A stretch of 64,000 nt of DNA from positions 87,127-151,126 of the forward strand of contig JAFYTO010000003.1 in the NCBI GenBank assembly GCA_017558825.1. Reading direction: 5' to 3'. The position numbers were made by a program, and so were the translations under genes. The DNA is from Clostridia bacterium (GTDB taxonomy: Bacteria; Bacillota; Clostridia; Christensenellales; Borkfalkiaceae). The notes under the pieces were generated by a model, which worked only from the letters and a program-made list of their open reading frames with translations, did not search any database and was not told the origin of the DNA. Positions 44,063 through 51,483 of this stretch are shown in pieces; the first letter of the stretch is position 1; each line of letters opens with the position of its first letter.

Positions 44063-45958
44063 TTATTTAACTTTTTTAAGTTTTGCAGTATAGCAGTTAA
44101 AGTCAATAGTATCTTTAAACGTAATACCGTTTGCTTTAAGTTCTTCTACCGTGTAAACTTTACCATTATATTCGTACTTGCCTTCTTTTAAGATAGGGTA
44201 TAACGTAATATGTGGTTGATATTTGTTTTTAGCAAAGAGCCTTATTACAACTTCGGTTTCGTCTTTATCGTTGTATTGAAGGCCTACCATATTCTTATCA
44301 TCTAATAAAATATGTGTGCAAGCCGTTCTATAAAACTCTCTTGTAACTTTATACTCGCTAATAAGCGCTTTAAGTTTATCTTTATTTTCTTGTGGGAAGC
44401 TTGCAATATCACAACTTAAACCCATTGGACCACCTTGTAAAAAGGCGTGAATATAATCTTCGGTAACCGCAGCAATATTTTCCCAAGTTGCGTTGTTGCA
44501 AATAAGTGGTAATACTTGGTCAACAAAGCCTTCTTCGTGTACGTTAGGAATTGGGTTAGAATACGTCCAAACACCCCAGCGTTCAAGTAAGCAACTTGGC
44601 ATACGGAGCATAGTGTTTTTAAATATGTCTAAACCTTCAAATTGACCTTGGTTATCAGTTGGCCAAGTGCTATCCATATATCTATGATAGTTAAGGTCAA
44701 GCCTTGAACCACCGCCCGCACAGTTACAAATGTAAAGGTTAGGGTATTTAGCCTTTAACTTTTCAATAAATTGTCTATAACCCCTTGTATATCTATGGAA
44801 GCCGTTCCAAGAAGGGTCAAAGGAAATTGTACGGTTAAAGTCAAACTTAATAAAGTCAATATTGTATGCTTCAATATTTTTAGATAAAACGTCAATAATA
44901 TAATCTTGCGCTTCAACTTTAGAATAGTCTACAAAATAGTCGCCATCGCCACTTGTAAAGTAGAATTCAGGGTGTTCTTTAATGCACTCAACCTTTTCCC
45001 AAGCGCGTTCAGTTTCAAACCATAAACCAAACTTCATACCTAAACTATGAATTTTGTCTGAAACTTCTTTCATTCTACCTTTAAAGCCCATAACGCTACT
45101 TTCGTACCATCTACCAACGTTTTCAAAGAACATTATGTCTTCACCAAACCAACCGCAGTCAACGTTAAAGTATTCAACGCCTAAGTATGCAGCAGTTTCA
45201 ATTTGCTTAAAGATTTTTTCAATATCAAGGTCGTTAAATCTATAAAGCCAAGTGCTGTAAAGAATAGGAAGTGGGAATCTTCTTGGGTATTTAGCGTTAT
45301 AGTAGTTATGTAATTTGTAAGCGTCAAGGTCAGTTTTATTTTCAGCGTTAAAGTAGATAATTTCAGGCATTTCAAAAACTTCGCCCGGTGCAATAGTAAT
45401 TGCAATAGGGTTATCGTTACCTAAACTAAATTCTACAACCGTATTGTCGTTTTTACCATAGTACGCCTTTTTCATAACCGTAATTTTCCAAGCACCTTCA
45501 GGAATAAGGTGGAAAACGGTAGTCTTTTTAGATTGCCTATTGTAAATAGCAGTCATTGGCGTTGCGCCGTCACCCGTTCTAATACCTGCGTTTTGGCAAG
45601 TTACGCCTGTAACAAGTGGTTGCCAACCGCCCGTGCTTTCGTGAGACCAGGCATTGTGTTGCGTATAAACGTCCGTTTCAAAGAAAGGGAAGAAAAATCT
45701 GCTTAAATATTTATTTAAAATAATAGGTTTATCGGAAACGTTTGTAAAAGTATCTTTTCTAGATACAACGCCGTCTTCATATTGAGTATAAACGCAGTCA
45801 ATCGTAAAGCCGTCACCAGTATATTTAAAAGCGTTATCGCTTTCAGTAAGGTTAGGCATTTGCGCCTTGTCACCGTCTATCCAGCCAAATGAGCCGTACG
45901 CTGCAAAAGGACCGCTTAAACCTGTAAAATTGTATTCTAAATTTACGTGTTTGTCCAT
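44063..45958 (-). CDS. Alpha-galactosidase, GH36 family
   Basis: 631 residues, no signal peptide. An N-terminal beta-sandwich precedes a TIM barrel containing YFNVDCGWFGE, the nucleophile Asp373 in FIKFDFNR, the CNCAGGGSRLDL motif (normally CSSGGGRFD) and the acid/base Asp435 in WPTDNQG. It should release alpha-linked galactose. It is shorter than the 720-residue form of many bacterial GH36 enzymes. TGGAGGAA precedes the ATG. Galactose released could enter galK in this window. Confidence 0.87.
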   Translation of the reverse strand: MDKHVNLEYNFTGLSGPFAAYGSFGWIDGDKAQMPNLTESDNAFKYTGDGFTIDCVYTQYEDGVVSRKDTFTNVSDKPIILNKYLSRFFFPFFETDVYTQHNAWSHESTGGWQPLVTGVTCQNAGIRTGDGATPMTAIYNRQSKKTTVFHLIPEGAWKITVMKKAYYGKNDNTVVEFSLGNDNPIAITIAPGEVFEMPEIIYFNAENKTDLDAYKLHNYYNAKYPRRFPLPILYSTWLYRFNDLDIEKIFKQIETAAYLGVEYFNVDCGWFGEDIMFFENVGRWYESSVMGFKGRMKEVSDKIHSLGMKFGLWFETERAWEKVECIKEHPEFYFTSGDGDYFVDYSKVEAQDYIIDVLSKNIEAYNIDFIKFDFNRTISFDPSWNGFHRYTRGYRQFIEKLKAKYPNLYICNCAGGGSRLDLNYHRYMDSTWPTDNQGQFEGLDIFKNTMLRMPSCLLERWGVWTYSNPIPNVHEEGFVDQVLPLICNNATWENIAAVTEDYIHAFLQGGPMGLSCDIASFPQENKDKLKALISEYKVTREFYRTACTHILLDDKNMVGLQYNDKDETEVVIRLFAKNKYQPHITLYPILKEGKYEYNGKVYTVEELKANGITFKDTIDFNCYTAKLKKVK

Positions 45959-45989
45959 TAAAATTCCTCCAAAAATTATAACTTAAATA

Positions 45990-46018
45990 ATCATAACATA
46001 CACAAAGTGTAAAGTCAA
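45990..46018 (-). promoter_or_regulatory. GH36 gene promoter with an internal dyad
   Basis: On the minus strand: TTGACT (46018-46013), 17-base spacer, TATGAT (45995-45990) with an extended TGT. The spacer holds the dyad ACAC-TTT-GTGT, a possible operator. Confidence 0.65.
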
Positions 46019-46025
46019 TATTTTT

Positions 46026-46685
46026 TTATTTTTTCTCTCTTGCCTTTTTAACGATATTGCGCGCTATTATAGTGCCACAAATTGTGAGCATAGAAACGGC
46101 TATAAATATTCCGCACGCCATAAAAAACTCTTCGGGAAGAAGAAGTATAATAGGGTCGTAACAAGGGTTAAAATACCAATTAGTTTTTCCAGGGAATAAT
46201 ATAGTGTGAAATAGCGTAAACGCCACGTTAAAATTGATAACCGCAATAGTTCCTAAAGTAAGTGGAATGATAAGCGCAATTATTGCCGAGTAAAAAGCGG
46301 GTGTAAAACCCTTAAACGTAATTAAACTAATTTTGACTTTTTTATTAAGGGTACTTAATAAAACTGTAACTGCAAGTGAAATTACAAGCCCGTAAAAGTT
46401 AAGCATAAAAAGTGCTTTACAGTCCTTAAAATGTAAATACCCGTCATTTGAATAAGGAAGCTCTCCAACGGAAAATTTAGTAAACGGAAGCGTTAAATAA
46501 TTTAAAACGCTATCGTACGCCGTTATAATTTGTGAAAGCGTATAGCCAGAATATTCTTCTAGCCCAAGCGCTTTAATTTGCAAGTAATAAAACGGCCTAA
46601 TATAAATTGGTAAGCCTATTGAAACCGTTAATATTAAAACGGCAACTGATATTATATACAATATTGTTAAAACTTTGTTTTTCAT
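46026..46685 (-). CDS. Lit-like integral membrane protein (TIGR01906/DUF1461)
   Basis: 219 residues with four or five helices. The family pattern is visible: GYLHFKDCKALF with His85 in the extracellular loop, then FNVAFTLFHTILFPGKTNW with His160, and IILLLPEEFF. Members of this family include Lit, the lipoprotein intramolecular transacylase that moves an acyl chain to the N-terminal cysteine and makes lyso-lipoproteins less visible to TLR2. Not all members are shown to do so. An extended -10 (TGTTATAAT) ends six bases before the ATG with no ribosome binding site. Confidence 0.7.
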   Translation of the reverse strand: MKNKVLTILYIISVAVLILTVSIGLPIYIRPFYYLQIKALGLEEYSGYTLSQIITAYDSVLNYLTLPFTKFSVGELPYSNDGYLHFKDCKALFMLNFYGLVISLAVTVLLSTLNKKVKISLITFKGFTPAFYSAIIALIIPLTLGTIAVINFNVAFTLFHTILFPGKTNWYFNPCYDPIILLLPEEFFMACGIFIAVSMLTICGTIIARNIVKKAREKK

Positions 46686-46716
46686 AGTGCTATTATAACA
46701 TATTTTTTAAAAAACG

Positions 46717-46750
46717 CAAAAAAAATATGCGGTACGTTAAGCACCGCATA
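46717..46750 (-). terminator. Terminator of the GH29 gene
   Basis: ATATGCGGT/ACCGCATAT hairpin; the minus strand continues into a T-rich tract. Confidence 0.82.
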
Positions 46751-46761
46751 TATTATTTTTT

Positions 46762-48081
46762 TTAAAGTTTATCAACGTTAATAGTAACGTCTTTAACGCC
46801 TTGTTCATCAACTACAAATGAGTGTGGGTCGTAGCCAGCGTAAATTTCTTTAACAGGCTTATCAAAAGTAATTTCAAAAATAGTGTCGTAATCTTTTTTA
46901 GCTTCGTTATCAACGGTTGCGTATAAAATACCGTCTTTAATTTCGTAAGATGCGCTATCACTATTAAGAGCGCGAACCTTTGTCACGTTGCCGCCTAAAA
47001 TAGGAAGCATTGCATAGTCAAGTTTCCAATCTAAAACGTGTAAGAATACGCGGTTATCTTTATAAGTTGCACCGCCCCATTTACCGTTAACGATTGGACC
47101 TGCTTCAGTTTCATAAATACTGTCGCCATACTTATCCATAAATTCGCCCATTTCTAAAAGACGTTTAACGTGTGATGGCTCAAGTTTACCAGTTTGGTCA
47201 GGGCCAACTGAAAGTAAAAGGTTACCACCGCCTGTAACAACGTTTACTAAAAGGTTGATAAGGTATTTAAGCGACCTTGGTTGAGCGTTTGGCTTCCAGT
47301 CCCAATATTCAGTTAACTTGTCGCAAGTTTCCCAAGGGTGCGTAGTGTCAAACACGCCAATTTTACATTCAGCGTTTTTAAAATCGCCTAAAACTTTCAT
47401 ACCAACGCGCTCGTTATAAATAATGTCAGGTTGGTTAGTTCTAACAATTTTATCTAAAACTTCTTCTTGCCAAAAACCTTTCCATTGTGGGTTAGTTTTA
47501 AAGTCGGCAGGTCTTTGGAAGTCTTGTGTTGGGAAGTGACCTTGGCATAAATACCAGTCTTCACCAGCATCGTACCATAAAATATCTACTTTGCCGTAGT
47601 TTTTAGTTAATTCGTCAACTTGCTTATGGCATTGTTCACGCATTGCAAGCGCGTTTTTCTTATATAAAAGTGGCATAAAGTAGCCAGGAAAACGCCAGTC
47701 TGTTGGAGAGTAATATAAACCAACTGCTAAGCCTTTTGCTCTATAAGCATCACAGTATTCTTTAATAAGGTCACGCTTGCAAGGTGCGTTCATAGAAGTA
47801 TAGTCTTCATAACTATATTTACTGTCAAATAAGCAGAAACCGTCATGGTGGCGGGCAGTTAAAACTGCGTATTTCATACCTGCTTTTTTAGCAACTTCCG
47901 CCCATTCGTTAGGGTCGTAGTTTTCACAAGTGAATTTAGGCATATACCTTGCGCGATATTCATCCTTATCTACTTGGTCTGAAAACATGTGCCAGCAACC
48001 AACGCCATTAACTGAGTATAAGCCCCAGTGAATAAACATACCAAATTTGTAATCTTGCCATTTTTTGATGTTCTTGTTCAT
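46762..48081 (-). CDS. Alpha-L-fucosidase, GH29 family
   Basis: 439 residues from ATG 48081. A longer ORF to 48177 is excluded because the promoter lies inside it; AAAGGA precedes 48081. The start KFGMFIHWGLYSVNG, then ARHHDGFCLFDSKYS and the nucleophile Asp171 in ILWYDAGEDW are family signatures. No signal peptide, so it acts on imported fucosides. Fucosidases of this family commonly act on mucin or milk glycans in gut bacteria. Convergent context with GH36 suggests a shared glycan diet but each gene has its own promoter. Confidence 0.9.
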   Translation of the reverse strand: MNKNIKKWQDYKFGMFIHWGLYSVNGVGCWHMFSDQVDKDEYRARYMPKFTCENYDPNEWAEVAKKAGMKYAVLTARHHDGFCLFDSKYSYEDYTSMNAPCKRDLIKEYCDAYRAKGLAVGLYYSPTDWRFPGYFMPLLYKKNALAMREQCHKQVDELTKNYGKVDILWYDAGEDWYLCQGHFPTQDFQRPADFKTNPQWKGFWQEEVLDKIVRTNQPDIIYNERVGMKVLGDFKNAECKIGVFDTTHPWETCDKLTEYWDWKPNAQPRSLKYLINLLVNVVTGGGNLLLSVGPDQTGKLEPSHVKRLLEMGEFMDKYGDSIYETEAGPIVNGKWGGATYKDNRVFLHVLDWKLDYAMLPILGGNVTKVRALNSDSASYEIKDGILYATVDNEAKKDYDTIFEITFDKPVKEIYAGYDPHSFVVDEQGVKDVTINVDKL

Positions 48082-48123
48082 AAAATTTAAGTCCTTTTTA
48101 TATTTGCCGTATTGGCTACAATT

Positions 48124-48152
48124 ATTATACAATAATAAAAATGCCTTTTCAA
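48124..48152 (-). promoter_or_regulatory. GH29 gene promoter
   Basis: Minus strand: TTGAAA (48152-48147), 17-base spacer, TATAAT (48129-48124). It fixes the start of the gene downstream at 48081. Confidence 0.72.
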
Positions 48153-48254
48153 TACAAAAGTTAAAAAAATATAGCAAAATATTACTTCAAAACGCAAAAA
48201 ATTATAAAAAATTAAACTTGGGCAAAAAGTAGGGTAAAAAAACCTTTTAAATGC

Positions 48255-48283
48255 TTGACAAAAAGTTTTTAGAGTAATATAAT
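48255..48283 (+). promoter_or_regulatory. Promoter of T-box unit 1
   Basis: TTGACA (48255-48260), 17-base spacer, TATAAT (48278-48283). Confidence 0.82.
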
Positions 48284-48288
48284 TAGCG

Positions 48289-48567
48289 TAAATAAAGGCT
48301 GTGACGAAGACGGTTTTGAAATAAAATTTTTAGAGAGTTGGCGTATGGTGTAAGCCAATAATTGAGTTTCAAGTTAACCTATCACTTCCGAGCTGAAATG
48401 CTGAACGTTTTTAACAAGTAAGTTTTTCCGTTACTGTTGCGTTAATACATACGGGTTGTTAGACCCTGAGTGGTAGTGTTTACTACAATTTGAGTGGTAC
48501 CGCGAGTATATAGTTTATTATACCCGTCTCAAAGGTTTAGTTTATGAAACTTTGAGGCGGTTTTTTA
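48289..48567 (+). promoter_or_regulatory. T-box riboswitch 1, isoleucine specifier
   Basis: Leader RNA of the T-box class, which reads uncharged tRNA. Visible parts: K-turn arms GTGAC-GAAG and CTTC-CGAGC around the specifier loop, distal Stem I with AGAGAG and GGTG, the T-box GAGTGGTACCGCG (48492-48504) and a terminator CCGTCTCAAAG/CTTTGAGGCGG plus T tract (48524-48566). The specifier is read as ATC at 48381-48383 (Ile) by its fixed place: three bases, A, four-pair helix CTTC, then CGAGC. The UGGU bulge pairs with discriminator A, as in tRNA-Ile. It controls the HTH-cupin-ligase gene at 48870. Confidence 0.88.
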
Positions 48568-48685
48568 TTTGTTATAAACTTCGTTATGCTGCGTTTACTG
48601 TCAAAAACAAAAGACTGCAATAACCAAAAAGGTTAATCGCATCCTTTTGTTTTGACGAGCCTTGCCTAACTCGTTTCTAACAAAT
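48567..48685. repeat. Palindromic intergenic element, copy A
   Basis: Bounded by ATTTGTTA and TAACAAAT. Inner arms AACAAAAG/CTTTTGTT enclose the family core CTGCAATAACCAAAAAGGTT and AATCGCATC. It lies in the 5' UTR of the 48870 gene, downstream of the T-box terminator. Family described in the findings. Confidence 0.75.
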
Positions 48686-48714
48686 AAAAATGGTAAAAAA
48701 ATAGGCTTTATTAA

Positions 48715-48822
48715 AAATTGGCAATGCTGCGTTTACTGCTTTGCGTTTTAACTTCAATAACCAAAAAGGTTAATTTCATCTAAAACGCTTCGCGAGCCTT
48801 GCCTAACTCGTTTCTAACAAAT
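48715..48822. repeat. Palindromic intergenic element, copy B
   Basis: Core CTTCAATAACCAAAAAGGTT with arms GCGTTTTA/TAAAACGC, and the same right end GAGCCTTGCCTAACTCG as copy A. The left end is eroded. Confidence 0.7.
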
Positions 48823-48869
48823 AAAAAACAATAAAAAAACAAGTCAAAAAAATTAAGGAGGGTAAAACA

Positions 48870-51140
48870 ATGAACACAAACAACACTTTAAGTCAATTGA
48901 CGGAGATTGCTTCACGAATTAAGGAGTTGCGTGAAATTATTGGTTTCTCCGTAAAAGAAATGGCACAAAAAACAGACGTTAGCGAAAGTCAATATCTTAT
49001 CTACGAAGGTGGAACGGAAGATATTCCTTTCTCGTTTATACATAAATGCGCGCTTGCTTTTGGCGTTAGTATGACGGTTTTACTTGAAGGTCGCACTGCA
49101 AAACTTTCAACCTATACCGTTACAAGAAAAGGTCAAGGTCAAGACACCGTTAAGGACGAAGACGGTATTAACATTGCAAACCTTGCGCCTAAATTTAAAA
49201 ACAAGCTTGCAGAGCCTTACTACGTAACTTACGAATACTCTTTAGACGCGCAAAACAAGCCTATACATTTAACAACTCATAGCGGTCAAGAATTTGACAT
49301 TGTTTTAAGCGGTAAGTTAAAAGTTCAAGTTGGCGACCACAGTGAAGTTTTAGAAGAAGGCGATAGCATTTACTACAACTCTTCTATTCCACACGGTATG
49401 ATAGCCGTTGACGGTAAAGACTGTACTTTCGTTGCGGTAGTAATGTCTGGCGAGCAAGTTGAAGAGCCTGTCTTAAGAAAGAGTGTTATAGCGGCAAAAA
49501 CAAGCGAAAATTTAGTTTGTGAAAAGTTTGTTGACGTTACTGAAAACGAAAATGGCCAACTTCAAGCAATCAACTTTAAAAATACTGAAACTTTCAACTT
49601 TGGCTTTGACATCGTTGACGAAATTGCCAACAAATACCCTGAAAAACTTGCTATGCTTCACCTTGACAAGCACAAGGTTGAACGCAGGTTTACTTTTAAA
49701 GATATTAAAAAAGCGTCTAACCAAGTGGCAAACTACTTTACTTCACTTGGCATAAAAAGAGGCGATAAAGTTATGCTTGTGTTAAAGCGCCATTACGAAT
49801 TCTGGTTCTGTATGGTTGCGCTTCACAAACTTGGCGCAGTTGCTATTCCTGCAACAAACCAACTTAAAGAGCACGACTTTGAATATAGATTTAATTCCGC
49901 GGGCGTAAAAGCAATAGTATGTACCGCCGATGGCGACACTTATACTTACGCTCAAAGCGCGGCTAAAAAATGCCCACAAGTTGAAAAACTTTTAATGGTT
50001 GGCGGTCAAAAAGAGGGCTGGCTTGATTTTAATAAGGAATACACACTTTTCTCAACTAGGTTTAACCGTCCAGAAGACTGTTCTCAAGGCGATGAACTTG
50101 CACTTATGTTCTTTACTTCCGGCACAACAGGCAATCCTAAAATGGCTGCACACAAACACACTTACGCGCTTGGACACTTTGTAACGGCTAAATATTGGCA
50201 TTGTTGCGAGCGTGACGGACTTCACCTTACTATTTCTGATACTGGTTGGGGTAAATCACTTTGGGGCAAGTTATACGGTCAATGGTTATGTGAAGGCGCC
50301 GTATTTGTTTACGACTTTGATAAGTTTGATGAAAACGACCTTCTTCCAATGTTCAAGCAATACAACATAACCACTTTCTGTGCTCCTCCAACAATGCTTC
50401 GTATGCTTATTCGTGGCGACCTTTCTAAATACGACTTATCTTCTATCCACCATATGACAACTGCTGGCGAGGCGTTAAACCCAGAAGTATTTAACAAGTT
50501 TAAAGAAGCAACTGGTTTAGAAATTATGGAAGGCTTTGGTCAAACTGAAACAACGCTTTCTATTGCAAACCTTTTTGGCACTACTCCAAAAATTGGCGCT
50601 ATGGGTAAAGCAAACCCTCAATATGACGTTGACGTGGTTGATAGTGACGGCAACAGTTTACCTGCCGGCGAAGTTGGGGAAATCGTAATTCGTACGGGTA
50701 AAGGCGCTCCTTGCGGTTTATTCAAAGAGTATTATTTAGATACGGAAAAAACAAGTGAAGCTTGGCATAATGGTTTATATCACACTGGAGATACCGCTTG
50801 GCGCGATGAAGACGGATATTTTTGGTACGTTGGTAGAGTTGATGACGTTATTAAATCATCTGGCTATCGTATTGGACCTTTTGAAATTGAAAGTGTTATT
50901 ATGGAACTTCCTTACGTTTTAGAATGCGGTGTTTCGCCTGTTCCTGACGAGGTTAGAGGTCAAGTAGTTAAAGCAAGCATTGTTTTAACAAAAGACACTG
51001 AACCAAGCGAAGAATTAAAGAAGGAAATTCAAAATTACGTTAAAGAACATACCGCTCCTTATAAATATCCAAGAGTAGTAGTATTTAGAAATGAACTTCC
51101 AAAAACAATTAGTGGAAAAATACAAAGAAATTTATTATAG
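48870..51140 (+). CDS. HTH-cupin-acyl-CoA ligase fusion (MACS type), copy 1
   Basis: 756 residues, three domains. Residues 10-70 are an XRE HTH (FSVKEMAQKTDVSESQYLIY). Residues about 110-195 are a cupin barrel (THSGQEFDIVLSGKLKVQVG, IPHGMIAV), as in XRE-cupin regulators. Residues 240-756 are an AMP-forming acyl-CoA ligase of the medium-chain (ACSM/MACS) type: P-loop FTSGTTGNPK (about 413), GFGQTET (about 554), YHTGD, and catalytic Lys in SGKIQR (about 749). It should activate a short carboxylic acid with ATP and CoA. The Ile T-box suggests 2-methylbutyrate as substrate (inference). AAGGAGG precedes the ATG. 764-residue paralogue follows. Confidence 0.88.
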   Translation: MNTNNTLSQLTEIASRIKELREIIGFSVKEMAQKTDVSESQYLIYEGGTEDIPFSFIHKCALAFGVSMTVLLEGRTAKLSTYTVTRKGQGQDTVKDEDGINIANLAPKFKNKLAEPYYVTYEYSLDAQNKPIHLTTHSGQEFDIVLSGKLKVQVGDHSEVLEEGDSIYYNSSIPHGMIAVDGKDCTFVAVVMSGEQVEEPVLRKSVIAAKTSENLVCEKFVDVTENENGQLQAINFKNTETFNFGFDIVDEIANKYPEKLAMLHLDKHKVERRFTFKDIKKASNQVANYFTSLGIKRGDKVMLVLKRHYEFWFCMVALHKLGAVAIPATNQLKEHDFEYRFNSAGVKAIVCTADGDTYTYAQSAAKKCPQVEKLLMVGGQKEGWLDFNKEYTLFSTRFNRPEDCSQGDELALMFFTSGTTGNPKMAAHKHTYALGHFVTAKYWHCCERDGLHLTISDTGWGKSLWGKLYGQWLCEGAVFVYDFDKFDENDLLPMFKQYNITTFCAPPTMLRMLIRGDLSKYDLSSIHHMTTAGEALNPEVFNKFKEATGLEIMEGFGQTETTLSIANLFGTTPKIGAMGKANPQYDVDVVDSDGNSLPAGEVGEIVIRTGKGAPCGLFKEYYLDTEKTSEAWHNGLYHTGDTAWRDEDGYFWYVGRVDDVIKSSGYRIGPFEIESVIMELPYVLECGVSPVPDEVRGQVVKASIVLTKDTEPSEELKKEIQNYVKEHTAPYKYPRVVVFRNELPKTISGKIQRNLL

Positions 51141-51163
51141 TATAAAAATATAGGCAAATATAT

Positions 51164-51193
51164 TTGACATACGGAGACGAATTGTGATAAAAT
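51164..51193 (+). promoter_or_regulatory. Promoter of T-box unit 2
   Basis: TTGACA (51164-51169), 18-base spacer ending in an extended TGA, TAAAAT (51188-51193). Confidence 0.72.
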
Positions 51194-51198
51194 GCATT

Positions 51199-51458
51199 AA
51201 GTAAAGGCGTTGACGAAGAGTGCGTTGAAGAAACTTTTTAGAGAAGCGATGGTTGGTGCAAATCGTTAAAGGGAATTCAATTGCTGTAACTTTTGAGCCG
51301 AAAGGAAGAATTAAGTAGAACCTTTCCGTTATTGTTGCGTTAATACATACGGGTTGTTAGACCCTGAGTGGTAGTGTTTACTACAATTTGAGTGGTACCG
51401 CGGGATATTGTATTTTACAAGGCTCGTCTCAAAGTTTATTCTTTGAAACGGGCTTTTT
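51199..51458 (+). promoter_or_regulatory. T-box riboswitch 2, valine specifier
   Basis: Same class as T-box 1. K-turn arms TTGAC-GAAG and CTTT-TGAGC flank the specifier loop; the triplet in the same place is GTA at 51286-51288 (Val). Distal Stem I shows AGAGAAGCGAT and GGTTGGTG. T-box GAGTGGTACCGCG at 51390-51402 (UGGU fits A73 of tRNA-Val). Terminator GTCTCAAAG/CTTTGAAAC with TTTTT follows. A 77-base antiterminator region matches T-box 1 except for one base. It controls the operon 51484-58089. Confidence 0.87.
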
Positions 51459-51483
51459 CTGTTTCAAAAATTAGGAGAACAGT

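Noticed and set aside
48082..48177. Longer N-terminus of the fucosidase
   Set aside because: A consensus promoter (48152-48124) lies within this stretch, and the residues do not resemble GH29 proteins.
51141..51198. Terminator between the 48870 gene and T-box 2
   Set aside because: I found no hairpin with a T tract; transcription of unit 1 may run into unit 2 and be stopped by the T-box 2 terminator.
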